Shown piece by piece: positions 8,645-16,864 of a stretch of DNA of 64,000 nt (within the stretch, counting starts at the first letter, position 1; every line of letters starts with the position of its first letter). A program made the position numbers and the translations under genes. This DNA is from Sulfitobacter mediterraneus (GTDB lineage: Bacteria; Pseudomonadota; Alphaproteobacteria; Rhodobacterales; Rhodobacteraceae), in contig NZ_CP069004.1 in assembly GCF_016801775.1 (NCBI RefSeq), forward strand, positions 1,612,001 to 1,676,000, written 5' to 3'. The notes beneath the pieces are model-generated. The model was not told the DNA's origin. It made no database searches and worked only from the letters and a program-made list of their open reading frames with translations.

Positions 8645-9037
8645 CGTGTACACTCCCCTTCGGCTAAAATGTGCAGTTCGACCATTTTCATGTTCCCCTT
8701 CCGCAACGAAGGAGCGCCGACTGTTGAATAAGTCTACAAAACTTAATGGTTGCGAGCAAAACCTTTCGACGCCGTTTTGGCAATAAGTCCGGTCCAGAGG
8801 CGCGATCGGATGATTAACGGATGACTCTCCCTATGCTTGCAGATCAGGAAACTCCAAACATCACGACCGCTCAACATGGGTGAAGAAATCTCTGCAAAAC
8901 ATTGAAAAACAATGAAGCTTATGGATGCGGGAAATATTCGATTCCACTAAAAGTTGAATAATTGTCTCGCAAAAAAATTCTGCCCTGCGCGATTTTATCG
9001 CAACGCACAAATTTTAGGCATTCAGCAAAGACCGGCG
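8645..9037. other. Gene-free AT-rich stretch between XRE and LysR genes
   Basis: About 390 bp with no convincing reading frame; it is AT-rich compared with its surroundings. It must contain the promoter of the XRE regulator near its low-coordinate end, but no clear -35/-10 pair was picked. A weak CCTTC-CGCAAC-GAAGG dyad lies near 8700. A small RNA is possible but nothing in the sequence demands one. The short plus-strand frame that begins at 8962 runs into the LysR gene antisense and is not credible. Confidence 0.4.
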
Positions 9038-9913
9038 TCAAACCGCCCGTAAACGGCCCACTTGGCTGGTCGAAAACGCATTTCGCAGCAGGCCCACAAG
9101 GGTATCATGCACCTCGTTCTTGGCGGCCCGCCCACCATAAAGATTGATCAGCTGCAATGGCAATTCCGGCAGGGCGCCATCATGGTCGATCTGCTCCATA
9201 TGCGGGGGTTCGGTGCCCTCGATCATTGCGTTGACCGCCAGATCCGCGCTGACAGCCGCCTCAATCGTGCGGTCGCTGTCGGTATCGAGGGACATCTCCC
9301 AAGGCATATTGACCCGGTCCAACGCTGCAGTGACATGGGGCCGGAACGTGCAATAGCGGCAAAAGGCAAGTTTCAGCGGCCGCTGTCGCCATGTTGCACC
9401 GCCCGGCGCCCCCAGCCAGACCAGCCGTTTGCGGGCAATCGTGTCACCGCCGCTGTCCACCTCGGGTTCGGTGGTCAGGATGATATCGCACTCCCCTTTG
9501 GCAAATTGTTCCTTCAACGTTCGGGTGTACGAGGCCTCAAGCTGGATCTTCACCCGTGGGAAGGCGGCGTGGAATTGTTTGAGCACCTGCGGGATGGCGG
9601 GATAAACGATATCATGCGGCACCCCCAGCGTGATCTCCCCCTCATAGGCGTGATCAGTCAGGCGGGTGATAACTTCGTCATTCAGCGCAATCATGCGCCG
9701 CGCATAGGCCAACAATTGTTCGCCCGATGCCGTCAGCGCAATGGTCCGGCCCGTCCGGTCAAGCAATTCGAGGCCGAGCATTTCTTCCAGCCGCTTGAGC
9801 TGCATTGAGACTGCCGATTGCGTGAGATGCAGAAAACCGGCGGCGCGGGTGACGCCCCCGGAATCGGCCACCGCCACAAATGAACGCAGTGTCGTGATAT
9901 CCAGATTTCTCAT
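9038..9913 (-). CDS. LysR-family transcriptional regulator
   Basis: LTTR of 291 residues. The winged HTH occupies residues 1-65 with the signature TRAAGFLHLTQSAVSMQLKR. The effector-binding domain starts near residue 90 (EGEITLGVPHDIV). The effector is unknown. The gene is divergent from the DUF1127 gene across 123 bp. In Rhodobacteraceae, DUF1127 genes often sit beside a LysR gene, so it may control that neighbour. A CATCAA-N5-TTGATG dyad lies 2 bp upstream of the start codon and could be its own operator. Confidence 0.92.
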   Translation of the reverse strand: MRNLDITTLRSFVAVADSGGVTRAAGFLHLTQSAVSMQLKRLEEMLGLELLDRTGRTIALTASGEQLLAYARRMIALNDEVITRLTDHAYEGEITLGVPHDIVYPAIPQVLKQFHAAFPRVKIQLEASYTRTLKEQFAKGECDIILTTEPEVDSGGDTIARKRLVWLGAPGGATWRQRPLKLAFCRYCTFRPHVTAALDRVNMPWEMSLDTDSDRTIEAAVSADLAVNAMIEGTEPPHMEQIDHDGALPELPLQLINLYGGRAAKNEVHDTLVGLLRNAFSTSQVGRLRAV

Positions 9914-9914
9914 T

Positions 9915-9931
9915 CATCAATATCCTTGATG
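9915..9931. promoter_or_regulatory. Dyad CATCAA-N5-TTGATG, candidate LysR operator
   Basis: Perfect 6-bp arms around TATCC immediately upstream of the LysR start codon, inside the LysR/DUF1127 divergent region. LTTR sites often contain a T-N11-A dyad and often overlap the regulator's own promoter. Assignment to this regulator is by position only. Confidence 0.35.
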
Positions 9932-10036
9932 GTCAACATAACAAACATTCAATTTCATTATGCCCATTCGTTGCCATATATCAACCATCGAAATGAATTA
10001 AGAAGTTATCATCACGAAAACAGAAAGGTCACTCCC

Positions 10037-10252
10037 ATGACACAGATCACTCTCCGCTCCGCCGGCCTCGCCTCTTCTCGCAGCACGTCTCGGGCTGCTG
10101 CCGCCTTGAATGCCATTCAACTGTGGCGCAGCCGCCGTGCGCTGGCCCGTCTGGATGCACGTATGCTTGAGGATATCGGTGTCTCTGCCGAAGCCGCCGC
10201 GGCAGAAGCCTCCCGCGCGCCTTGGGATGTCCCTGCCTATTGGTTGAAATAA
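10037..10252 (+). CDS. DUF1127 domain protein
   Basis: Small protein of 71 residues. The C-terminal half is a DUF1127 domain: LWRSRRALARLDARMLEDIGVS, then EASRAPWDVPAYW at the end. The N-terminus is Ser/Arg/Ala-rich and unconserved. DUF1127 proteins are small, basic and often stress- or RNA-related in alphaproteobacteria; the role of this one is unknown. The ATG at 10037-10039 follows AGAAAGGTCACTCCC, which has a recognisable Shine-Dalgarno; the frame is open upstream to 9926 but that part is unlike the family. It is divergent from the LysR gene. Confidence 0.88.
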   Translation: MTQITLRSAGLASSRSTSRAAAALNAIQLWRSRRALARLDARMLEDIGVSAEAAAAEASRAPWDVPAYWLK

Positions 10253-10278
10253 TCGGATGCCAATCCCCCTCATGACAC

Positions 10279-10356
10279 AGGTTCACCCTTGAAAAACGGG
10301 ACCATAGGCCCAATATTCCTCTCAATACTTCGCGCGCGTTGCGTGAGGGTGAACCT
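10279..10356. repeat. 11-bp inverted repeat spanning the upstream region of the Bax-inhibitor gene
   Basis: AGGTTCACCCT at 10279-10289 is the exact inverse complement of AGGGTGAACCT at 10346-10356, 56 bp apart. The right arm ends 22 bp before the start codon of the Bax-inhibitor-like gene and just upstream of its GGAGG. It could be two half-sites for a regulator or an mRNA leader hairpin that would hide or expose the ribosome binding site. Confidence 0.5.
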
Positions 10357-10378
10357 ATTAGTCAATTGGAGGTCTTGA

Positions 10379-11155
10379 ATGGCTGACGTGAATACAATCC
10401 GGGCCGCAGCCGGAGCCCGCGCCGCCGAAATCGATGCGGGTCTGCGCGCCCATATGAATAAGGTCTACGGCACAATGTCGATCGGCATGCTGATCACATT
10501 TGCCGCAGCTTGGGCCCTGTCCGGCCTTGCCGTGACAGCAGATCCATCTGGCGCATCCGCGCAGATCGGTCCTGACAAATATCTGACTGGCCTCGGTTAC
10601 GCGCTTTATGCCTCGCCGCTGAAGTGGGTTGTGATGTTTGCGCCGCTGGCCTTTGTCTTTGGCTTTGGTGCCGCGATCAACCGCATGTCGGCGGCCACCG
10701 CGCAGACCGTGTTCTATCTTTTCGCCGCAACGATGGGTGTTTCCATCAGCTCGATCTTTCTGGTCTTCACCGGCTATTCGATCGCGCAGGTGTTCTTGAT
10801 CACCTCGATCGCCTTTGCCGGTCTGTCCCTCTGGGGCTATACCACAAAGAAAGACATCTCCGGCTGGGGTAGCTTCCTGATCATGGGCGTGATCGGCCTG
10901 ATCGTCGCGTCTATCGTAAACATCTTCCTCGCCTCTTCGGCGCTGATGTTCGCGATCTCGGCCATCGGTGTTCTGATCTTTGCCGGTCTGACCGCCTATG
11001 ACACCCAGAAGATCAAAACCGAATACCTGGCCCACGCCCACCACGGCGATACGGAATGGCTTGGCAAAGCGGCGATCATGGGTGCGCTGAACCTCTATCT
11101 GGACTTCATCAACATGTTCATGTTGCTGCTCCAGTTGTTCGGCAATCGCGAATAA
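10379..11155 (+). CDS. Bax inhibitor-1/YccA family membrane protein
   Basis: Integral membrane protein of 258 residues with seven predicted helices between about residues 30 and 255. The N-terminus is soluble and ends in GLRAHMNKVYGTMSIGML, as is typical of the family. The conserved C-terminal region GLTAYDTQKIK is followed by the last helix, ALNLYLDFINMFMLLLQLFG. In other bacteria the family includes YbhL and YccA, the latter acting on FtsH; calcium leak activity is known for one member. The exact role here is unknown. TTGGAGG gives a good Shine-Dalgarno, and a strong terminator follows, so it is probably a single-gene unit. Confidence 0.93.
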   Translation: MADVNTIRAAAGARAAEIDAGLRAHMNKVYGTMSIGMLITFAAAWALSGLAVTADPSGASAQIGPDKYLTGLGYALYASPLKWVVMFAPLAFVFGFGAAINRMSAATAQTVFYLFAATMGVSISSIFLVFTGYSIAQVFLITSIAFAGLSLWGYTTKKDISGWGSFLIMGVIGLIVASIVNIFLASSALMFAISAIGVLIFAGLTAYDTQKIKTEYLAHAHHGDTEWLGKAAIMGALNLYLDFINMFMLLLQLFGNRE

Positions 11156-11176
11156 AGACGGTAAAAATCCGCGATG

Positions 11177-11207
11177 AAGGCCGGTCTCGAAAGAGGCCGG
11201 CCTTTTT
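11177..11207 (+). terminator. Intrinsic terminator after the Bax-inhibitor-like gene
   Basis: A 12-bp stem, AAGGCCGGTCTC with GAGGCCGGCCTT (one G-U pair), closes a GAAA tetraloop. It is followed by TTTTT. It lies 21 bp after the stop codon. Confidence 0.9.
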
Positions 11208-11301
11208 GTTTGTGCCCCTTTGACGCCGCAGCACGTGGCGCAGCGCTGCGCAGTGAATATTGAGGGTTCAGACCCTACGAAAGCGTGAAGGGAGAGGGGC
11301 G

Positions 11302-11826
11302 TCAGTGCGGCGGCAGGGTCTCTTTCAGCCACTCCCGCAGCGCGCGGGGGCTGGTCAGATGCACGATCCTTTTATCCGCCGGGGCCGTTTGGATCAGCGC
11401 GGTGATCTTGGCGCGGGCGCTGTGCCTTGTGGTCCAGATCAGGCGGTAAAAGGCCCAGGTTTGCGGGTGCAGCCTTTCGCGGCAGCTGGGCGGCAGATCG
11501 GGCCGGGCCTGACCGAGATAGCGAAACAGCCGTTTGGTCACCCGCCACAGGCGCAGACCCACCGGCAGATCCAACCAGATCAGCGTATCGGCGCGGGCCA
11601 GGCGGCTGGAGTTGGTGGCGGACATATTGCCCTCGAACACCCATTCTTCCTGCGCCTCTACCGCCCGCGCCAGAGGTATTTTCTCGGCCTTCGTGCGCTC
11701 AACCCAGTTATCCTGCCAATGGATCAGATCCATGTGGAAAACGGGCAGCCCCGTTCGTTCCCCCAGCAGGCGCGCCAGGGTGGATTTACCCGATCCCGGC
11801 CCACCGACAATCATCACGCGTTTCAT
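11302..11826 (-). CDS. P-loop NTPase, adenylate kinase-like / topology modulation protein
   Basis: Cytoplasmic nucleotide-binding protein of 174 residues. The Walker A motif GGPGSGKSTLAR sits at residues 8-19. FHMDLIHWQDNW follows at about 30, and EEWVFEGNMSATNSSRLARADTLIWLDLP resembles the acceptor-site and Walker B region of the FlaR/adenylate-kinase-like group. Such proteins are annotated as topology modulation proteins, but the substrate is not established. It is separated from the Bax-inhibitor terminator by a gap holding a 14-bp palindrome (11238-11251) and stands just after rpmG on the same strand. The rpmG terminator lies between them, so it probably has its own promoter. Confidence 0.82.
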   Translation of the reverse strand: MKRVMIVGGPGSGKSTLARLLGERTGLPVFHMDLIHWQDNWVERTKAEKIPLARAVEAQEEWVFEGNMSATNSSRLARADTLIWLDLPVGLRLWRVTKRLFRYLGQARPDLPPSCRERLHPQTWAFYRLIWTTRHSARAKITALIQTAPADKRIVHLTSPRALREWLKETLPPH

Positions 11827-11847
11827 TGATCGCCCTCCCCCAAACGC

Positions 11848-11870
11848 AAAAAGCCGCGCATGAGCGCGGC
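11848..11870 (-). terminator. Intrinsic terminator of rpmG
   Basis: On the minus strand GCCGCGC-TCAT-GCGCGGC is followed by TTTTTGCG. The 7-bp GC stem, 4-nt loop and T-run lie about 27 bp beyond the rpmG stop codon. Confidence 0.88.
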
Positions 11871-11896
11871 CTTAAAGCGATCCAAAGGAACAGATC

Positions 11897-12064
11897 TTAC
11901 TTGATCTTGCCTTCTTTGTATTCCACGTGCTTGCGCGCAACGGGGTCATACTTACGGACAACCATCTTTTCCGTCATGGTGCGTGCGTTCTTCTTGGTCA
12001 CGTAGAAATGGCCTGTGCCCGCGGACGAGTTCAGACGGATCTTGATCGTGGTTGGCTTTGCCAT
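11897..12064 (-). CDS. rpmG: 50S ribosomal protein L33
   Basis: Ribosomal protein L33, a large-subunit component. It has 55 residues, beginning [20 protein letters not shown] and ending [14 protein letters not shown], a complete L33. It is the cysteine-free form: no CxxC pair is present, so it does not need zinc. The gene is monocistronic, with a clear promoter about 60 bp upstream and a terminator downstream. Confidence 0.97.
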   Translation of the reverse strand: MAKPTTIKIRLNSSAGTGHFYVTKKNARTMTEKMVVRKYDPVARKHVEYKEGKIK

Positions 12065-12123
12065 CTTGTCATCTCCTGCTGCACCTTAGACCATCGGGCG
12101 GGTGCGTGAATTCTGAAACCCGG

Positions 12124-12151
12124 CTTGTAACGGGATGCGGCTGCGTGTCAA
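12124..12151 (-). promoter_or_regulatory. Predicted sigma-70 promoter of rpmG
   Basis: On the minus strand TTGACA (12151-12146) and TACAAG (12129-12124) are 16 bp apart. Transcription would start near 12117, leaving a leader of about 50 nt before rpmG. The -35 box is a perfect consensus match. Confidence 0.6.
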
Positions 12152-12181
12152 CAGCAAAAGCTATGGGAAATCATGCTTTCC

Positions 12182-12889
12182 TCACAACTCGATGCGCACA
12201 TCGTGCATCCACAGTTTTGCAGGCCGTGACAACATGAAAACCACCACATCGGCCAGATCATCTGGTTCGGTGAAAATATGGTTTGGCACATCCTCGCCTG
12301 CCTTGTCGAACATGCCGGTGTTTGTGCCGCTTTGATAAAGCCCCGCCACCCGCACGCCACTTTCGGCCTCATCTTGCTTGAGCACATCGGTAAAGCCGCG
12401 CATGCCATATTTGCTGGCGGTATAGACCGATTGTCCGGCCTGCGCCAAAACACCGGATTTGGAAACGACATTGAGAATCGCGGCCTCCTCGCGGCTGCGC
12501 AACCCCGGCAAGAGGGCACGGGTCAGGTGGATCGCGCCATTGAGATTGGTGGCCAGTGTTGCCTCAATCATGGCCGGATCAATGCTGTCGAGCGGGCCGG
12601 CCTTGTGCCAGATGCCAGCGTTGTTGATCAGAATGTCGATGGGGCCGAAGCCATCGAGAATCGCCGTTACAACAGCGTCAATCTGTTCGGTTTGGGCCAG
12701 ATCACAGACAAAACCCTGGGCCTCCGGTGCGCCCGCCCGAAGCGCCTCTGCGGCCACGGCATCCAGACGGCCTTTGTCGCGCCCCAGCGCCGCGATGCGC
12801 AGGCCCTGAGCGGCAAGTTTGAGACAGATGTGCCGCCCGATGCCATCGCTGCCACCCGTGACGAGGGCGGTTTTTCCGGTGAGTTTCAT
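12182..12889 (-). CDS. SDR-family NAD(P)-dependent oxidoreductase
   Basis: Classical short-chain dehydrogenase of 235 residues; substrate unknown. The cofactor motif TGGSDGIGRH is at residues 11-20, NNAG at about 85, the catalytic Ser in NVVSKSG at about 135, and YTASK at about 150, giving the standard Ser-Tyr-Lys set. The start was set at MKLTGKTALVTGG. The frame stays open far upstream through the RNase P RNA gene, but that extension is not protein-coding. It is followed by the rpmG promoter. Confidence 0.9.
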   Translation of the reverse strand: MKLTGKTALVTGGSDGIGRHICLKLAAQGLRIAALGRDKGRLDAVAAEALRAGAPEAQGFVCDLAQTEQIDAVVTAILDGFGPIDILINNAGIWHKAGPLDSIDPAMIEATLATNLNGAIHLTRALLPGLRSREEAAILNVVSKSGVLAQAGQSVYTASKYGMRGFTDVLKQDEAESGVRVAGLYQSGTNTGMFDKAGEDVPNHIFTEPDDLADVVVFMLSRPAKLWMHDVRIEL

Positions 12890-12927
12890 GGGATGGCTCC
12901 TGTCTGCGCTCTGCGTTGGGCGGGGCG

Positions 12928-12971
12928 CGGAAAATTTGAATTTTCCGGTCCGTTTTCTTGGAAGAAAACGG
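12928..12971. repeat. Two adjacent near-perfect palindromes past the rnpB 3' end
   Basis: CGGAAAATT-TG-AATTTTCCG (12928-12947) and CCGTTTTCTT-GG-AAGAAAACGG (12950-12971) are each perfect, with 2-nt centres, and lie 2 bp apart. They sit 16 bp beyond the end of rnpB in its direction of transcription and 39 bp before the SDR start codon. They could terminate or process the rnpB transcript or separate it from the SDR mRNA. Confidence 0.6.
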
Positions 12972-12986
12972 CACCGGGTCATAAAT

Positions 12987-13391
12987 GCGCGGAAGGCCTG
13001 TAAGCCGGATTCTGTCCAGGGCTTGCGCCCCTGGATGACCATTCCTCTGACCACACCGTTGCCGGTGCAGCTATAGCTGCCAACCCGAACCTGCTGGGGC
13101 AAAAACAGCCCCGCCCCCTTGCGGCGGCACGCGGTCCCTATTTGGCGTTGCTCCCGGTGGGGCTTGCCGTGCCGCCCCTGTTGCCAGCGGCGCGGTGGGC
13201 TCTTACCCCACCGTTTCACCCTTACCCCTCCGGCGGTATCGGTTGCCCGACACAGACCCGCAGGGGCGGTTTCATTTCTGTGGCGCTCTCCGTCGGGTTG
13301 CCCCGCCCGGGCGTTACCCGGCACCGTTGTTTTTTGGAGTCCGGACTTTCCTCGACGATTTGCATCGCCGCGGTCATCCGGCCTTCCGCGC
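12987..13391 (-). ncRNA. rnpB: RNase P RNA, bacterial class A
   Basis: Catalytic RNA of ribonuclease P, which matures tRNA 5' ends, about 405 nt. On the minus strand the diagnostic 5' block GAGGAAAGTCCGGACTCC is present near 13335-13352. The 3' block ACAGAATCCGGCTTACAGGC is near 12993-13012. The ends pair as helix P1: GCGCGGAAGGCC (13391-13380) with GGCCTTCCGCGC (12998-12987). AAACGGTGGGGTAAGAGCCC in the middle is also conserved. Several long open frames cross this region by chance because of its GC content; none is a gene. The boundaries are set by P1 and may be off by a few bases. Confidence 0.96.
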
Positions 13392-13398
13392 AAGGTGC

Positions 13399-13428
13399 GG
13401 CGTAGCGCGCCGACGCCGCTGTCGTCAA
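13399..13428 (-). promoter_or_regulatory. Predicted rnpB promoter
   Basis: On the minus strand TTGACG (13428-13423) and TACGCC (13404-13399) are 18 bp apart. The implied start near 13392 coincides with the P1 5' end of rnpB. The -10 box is a weak match, so support comes mostly from position. Confidence 0.4.
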
Positions 13429-13447
13429 TGGCTGCTCGGGCGGGATT

Positions 13448-13470
13448 GAGTATTTAAGGGCCAAAAAGGG
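13448..13470 (-). repeat. Copy of the short intergenic repeat
   Basis: On the minus strand this reads CCCTTTTTGGCCCTTAAATA and onward. It shares CTTTTTGGCC(C)TTAAATAC with the segment at 45010-45027, differing by one inserted C. It lies between the amidase gene and the rnpB promoter. Confidence 0.5.
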
Positions 13471-13482
13471 GGAAGAGTGGCG

Positions 13483-14145
13483 TCAGCGCAGCGGCGGGAG
13501 GTTCAGGTCATCCGGGTGCAATGCGCCTTGCCGCCAAGGGGCAAAACGCAGCCGTGTGGCGGCGAGCAAATCGTTCAGCGGCGCGTCAGCGGTAAAGCCA
13601 GCGGCGCGAGCGGCCGTGCGGAAACTGTTTTCGGTCACGTCTTGCGCTGTGGCGGAAGGGCCAGCGGACCGCGCGAGCCCTTGGCGCGCGAGCCGTGTCC
13701 AGTCAAAGCGCGGGCCCGGGTCGCATTTGCGGCCCGGCGCCATATCGGAATGGCCGATCACACCTTCGGGCGCGATATTCCAGCGGGTCATGATCTGACG
13801 CAACAGGGTTTCCAGCGCCCGCATTTGCGGTTCTGAAAAAGGATGGGCACCGGTGTTGTCCAGTTCGATCCCGATGGAGCGGGAGTTGACATCGGATTGT
13901 CCGGCCCATTCCCCGGCACCGGCATGCCAGGCGCGGCGGTCCTCCGGCACCAGCCGCAGGATCTCACCATTGTTTGCAATCAGGTAATGGGCGGACACCT
14001 CCGCCTCCGGATCGCACAGGCGGTCACGGGCGGCGGCGGCGCTGTCCATGGCGGTGTAGTGGATCACGATCAGGCTGGGCGTCAGACCGTCCCGGCGCGG
14101 GCCGCAGTTGGGCGAAAGGTGATCCCTGATCTCAGGGCCTGTCAC
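13483..14145 (-). CDS. N-acetylmuramoyl-L-alanine amidase, AmpD/amidase_2 type
   Basis: Zn2+ amidase that cuts the muramyl-alanine bond of peptidoglycan or recycled muropeptides; about 220 residues. The amidase_2 domain shows LIVIHYTAM with the first Zn His, VSAHYLIANNGEILRLVPEDRRAWHAG, the conserved SRSIGIELDN, and VIGHSDMAPGRKCDPGPRFDW with the Zn His and Asp. No signal peptide is visible, so a cytoplasmic recycling role like AmpD is plausible. The start is taken at the GTG at 14143-14145, one base after the stop of the lipoprotein gene; the frame continues upstream inside that gene. A later start is possible. Confidence 0.88.
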   Translation of the reverse strand: MTGPEIRDHLSPNCGPRRDGLTPSLIVIHYTAMDSAAAARDRLCDPEAEVSAHYLIANNGEILRLVPEDRRAWHAGAGEWAGQSDVNSRSIGIELDNTGAHPFSEPQMRALETLLRQIMTRWNIAPEGVIGHSDMAPGRKCDPGPRFDWTRLARQGLARSAGPSATAQDVTENSFRTAARAAGFTADAPLNDLLAATRLRFAPWRQGALHPDDLNLPPLR

Positions 14146-14146
14146 G

Positions 14147-14866
14147 TCAGCCTTGGGCCGCGCGGCGGAACGGGGTCGGATCCCAATCGCAGGCAAACCC
14201 ATCGCCATCAGGGTCCATGCCTTTGCGGTCTTTTTGCGGGCCGCCGCGTGCGAGGAAATCAATCTGCGCCTGATCTGGCGTGCTGAACGAGCGGCAGGAC
14301 CGGGCGTATTTTGCCGCCTTGTTCAAACCGATGCGGCGATAGATCTGTTCGCCAACGGCATTTTTGGTGCTCAAGGCATAGGCCACGATATTCGGGCCGC
14401 TATCAACGCGGGTCGGCAGGGCCTGGGGCGTGACCACCTCGTACTGAGCCTTGTTGGCGGCGATGCGGGCGGCGTCGTCATCAATGCTGCGCTGGCCCGA
14501 CACGGCGTCAAAGTTGTTTTCGTTGGAGATCCCTGCCGTGTTTACCACTGCGGGCGGTGGGTTGGTCGGGCTGGCATTGATCGGCACACCGCCGCTGTTT
14601 GGCACCCCCGGACGGGTGGCGGCCAGCACGCGGGCGGTTTCCGCTGCGGTGGCGGCGGCGGATGGATCGCTCGGCAGGTTCGGCTGGATCGGCGTTTCCG
14701 CTATCACCGGCGTTGCAGGCACGATGCCGGTCAGAGCCGCGTCGCGCTTGCGCTGCTCGGCTGCGAAGTTGTCAAATCCGGCGCCGCGCCCCGAATCCGG
14801 GATAGCAGGCTGACAGGCGGCAAGTGTCACGCCTGCGGCGAGAACGAAGAAGGCATGTTTGATCAT
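14147..14866 (-). CDS. Lipoprotein with C-terminal Excalibur calcium-binding domain
   Basis: Exported lipoprotein of 239 residues. The signal peptide ends in the lipobox VTLAACQ with Cys18. The middle (about 20-130) is low-complexity, rich in Ala, Pro, Thr and Asn. A conserved block follows (GEQIYRRIGLNKAAKYARSC), and the end carries the Excalibur motif DPDGDGFACDWDPTPFR, a compact Ca2+-binding DxDxDG loop. The function is unknown. The tight junction with the amidase gene suggests a cell-wall-associated role, which is inference. Confidence 0.82.
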   Translation of the reverse strand: MIKHAFFVLAAGVTLAACQPAIPDSGRGAGFDNFAAEQRKRDAALTGIVPATPVIAETPIQPNLPSDPSAAATAAETARVLAATRPGVPNSGGVPINASPTNPPPAVVNTAGISNENNFDAVSGQRSIDDDAARIAANKAQYEVVTPQALPTRVDSGPNIVAYALSTKNAVGEQIYRRIGLNKAAKYARSCRSFSTPDQAQIDFLARGGPQKDRKGMDPDGDGFACDWDPTPFRRAAQG

Positions 14867-14904
14867 CTGGACTGCTCTGTCTTTTGACGGTTATTGGCGC
14901 TGGT

Positions 14905-16392
14905 TTACCACCATTTGTCTGCCTTGGCTACAAAGCCTGCCGCCTTCTCAAGCGCATAGGCAGAAGACAGCAGATCTGCCTCTTCCCATGGCCGCCCGAT
15001 CAGTTGCAGGCCCAAAGGCAGGCCCTGACGGTTCTGCCCCGTTGGCACCGCAATGCCCGGCAAACCGGCCAGGTTGACCGTGACGGTGAACACATCGTTG
15101 AGATACATCGCCACCGGATCGGCGTCGGTCATCTCTCCCAGACCAAAGGCCGCAGACGGGGTGGCCGGGGTTAGGATGCTGTCGATGCCCTGAGCAAAGA
15201 CGTCTTCGAAGTCTTTCTTGATCAGGCTGCGCACCCGGCGGGCGCGGTTGTAATAGGCATCGTAAAAACCAGCGGACAGCACATAGGTGCCAATCATCAC
15301 CCGGCGTTGCACCTCGTGGCCAAAGCCTTCGGCGCGGGTCTTTTCGTACATTTCGGTGATACCGTCCCCTGCCTCAAGCGTGGCGCGGTGGCCGTAACGG
15401 ACACCATCATAGCGCGCGAGGTTCGATGAGGCCTCAGCCGGCGCAATCACGTAATAGGCTGGCAAAGCATATTTGGTATGTGGCAGCGAGATATCGACGA
15501 TCTCGGCGCCGGCATCCTTCATCATCGCAATGCCGTCTTGCCACAGGGTTTCGATCTCCTCGGGCATACCATCCATGCGGTATTCCTTGGGAATGCCGAT
15601 TTTCTTGCCACGAATATCACCCGTCAGCGCCGCCTCGAAGTTCGGCACCGGCAGATCGGCCGAGGTGCTGTCCTTTGGATCATGGCCGCACATCGCCTCA
15701 AGCATGATCGCCGCATCGCGCACCGATTTGGTCATCGGACCGGCCTGATCAAGCGAGGAGGCAAAGGCAACAATGCCCCAACGCGAGCAGCGCCCGTAGG
15801 TCGGCTTGATCCCAACCGTGCCGGTAAAGGCTGCAGGCTGGCGGATTGACCCGCCGGTATCGGTGCCGGTGGCCGCAAGACACAGATCGGCTGCAACCGC
15901 CGCAGCAGAGCCACCGGAGGAGCCACCGGGCGTCAGCGCCGCATCATCATTGCCGCGCCGCCAGGGGTTTACCGCATTGCCGTAAACGGAGGTCTCGTTG
16001 GAGCTGCCCATGGCAAATTCGTCCATGTTGAGCTTGCCCAGCATCACCGCACCCTTGTCAAAAAGGTTCTGACTTACGGTGCTTTCATACTCGGGCAAGA
16101 ACCCTTCGAGAATGCGCGAGCCTGCCTGAGAGGGCACACCCTTGGTGCAGAACAGATCCTTGATCCCGATGGGCAAGCCGCACATTGCAGGTGCTTCACC
16201 TGCCGCGAGGCGTTTGTCAGCTGCATCGGCCTGCGCCATCGCCAGATCCGGCGTGTTGTGTACAAAAGCGTTCAGCGCCCCTGCCCCGTCAATGGCTTTG
16301 AGGCAAGCTTCGGTCAGATCTTTGGATGTTACATCGCCGCTGCGCAGCGCATCGCGTGCGCCCGCCAGGCCCAGTTTGTTCAGTTCAGTCAT
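14905..16392 (-). CDS. gatA: Asp-tRNA(Asn)/Glu-tRNA(Gln) amidotransferase subunit A
   Basis: Catalytic glutaminase subunit of GatCAB, which converts Glu-tRNA(Gln) and Asp-tRNA(Asn) to the amidated forms. It has 495 residues, the expected length. The amidase Ser-cisSer-Lys triad is intact: Lys in [10 protein letters not shown] (about residue 78), and the two Ser in [16 protein letters not shown] (about 155-170), with [16 protein letters not shown] after it. The start ATG overlaps the gatC stop by one base (TAATG). gatB is not in this window. Confidence 0.97.
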   Translation of the reverse strand: MTELNKLGLAGARDALRSGDVTSKDLTEACLKAIDGAGALNAFVHNTPDLAMAQADAADKRLAAGEAPAMCGLPIGIKDLFCTKGVPSQAGSRILEGFLPEYESTVSQNLFDKGAVMLGKLNMDEFAMGSSNETSVYGNAVNPWRRGNDDAALTPGGSSGGSAAAVAADLCLAATGTDTGGSIRQPAAFTGTVGIKPTYGRCSRWGIVAFASSLDQAGPMTKSVRDAAIMLEAMCGHDPKDSTSADLPVPNFEAALTGDIRGKKIGIPKEYRMDGMPEEIETLWQDGIAMMKDAGAEIVDISLPHTKYALPAYYVIAPAEASSNLARYDGVRYGHRATLEAGDGITEMYEKTRAEGFGHEVQRRVMIGTYVLSAGFYDAYYNRARRVRSLIKKDFEDVFAQGIDSILTPATPSAAFGLGEMTDADPVAMYLNDVFTVTVNLAGLPGIAVPTGQNRQGLPLGLQLIGRPWEEADLLSSAYALEKAAGFVAKADKWW

Positions 16393-16679
16393 TATTCCAC
16401 CACCTTCGGCACGGCAAAAAAACCTTCGCGGGCATCGGGTGCATTGGCCAACACCTTTTCTTGCTGGTCACCGTCACTCACCACATCTTCACGCCGCTTC
16501 AGCTTTTGCGGGGTCACCGAGGTCATCGGCTCGACCCCGTCAATGTCCACTTCGTTGAGCTGTTCAATGAACCCGAGGATATTGTTGAACTCCTGCGCCA
16601 GCGCCGGCAGCGCCTCAGGCTCTACCTTGATGCGGGCCAGTTTCGCCACGCGGGCGGCGGTGTTTTCGTCGATCGACAT
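16392..16679 (-). CDS. gatC: Asp-tRNA(Asn)/Glu-tRNA(Gln) amidotransferase subunit C
   Basis: Small GatCAB subunit that helps fold GatA; 95 residues, the normal size. The sequence begins [20 protein letters not shown] and contains [20 protein letters not shown] and the C-terminal [13 protein letters not shown], all diagnostic. The frame is open further upstream to 16862, but the ATG at 16677-16679 is the only start that gives a family-like N-terminus. It is co-transcribed with gatA. Confidence 0.96.
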   Translation of the reverse strand: MSIDENTAARVAKLARIKVEPEALPALAQEFNNILGFIEQLNEVDIDGVEPMTSVTPQKLKRREDVVSDGDQQEKVLANAPDAREGFFAVPKVVE

Positions 16680-16753
16680 GAAGGCTCTCCATCTGCTTGG
16701 GCGGCGGTGTATCCTTCCTTTTGCGCCCTCGCAAGGGTGCGCCCTGCCCACCT

Positions 16754-16777
16754 CTTCATTTGGCCCAAAAAACCTCC
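16754..16777 (+). repeat. Copy of the short intergenic repeat
   Basis: CTTCATTTGGCCCAAAAAAC followed by CTCC, in the divergent region between gatC and the metallo-hydrolase gene. Similar segments lie at 1178-1240, 13448-13470 and 45010-45027. The rest of the 185-bp gap shows only a GCGCCCT/AGGGTGCGC dyad. Confidence 0.5.
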
Positions 16778-16864
16778 CCCCGGAGGGCCGGTTTGATGGA
16801 AAACCCGGCCTTGCCGCAGCGCCAGAACGGATTATGCTTTCGTCAGCAGATAGGGAGAACACAT

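Noticed and set aside
8962..9147. Small plus-strand frame between the XRE and LysR genes
   Set aside because: It runs antisense into the LysR gene and has no family-like sequence or ribosome site.
12182..13393. Long minus-strand frame extending the SDR gene upstream to 13393
   Set aside because: It runs through the RNase P RNA gene, whose conserved blocks and P1 helix are certain; the SDR fold begins at 12889.
13119..13464. Several overlapping plus- and minus-strand frames in the GC-rich RNase P RNA region
   Set aside because: These are chance frames in a structured RNA gene; none resembles a protein family.
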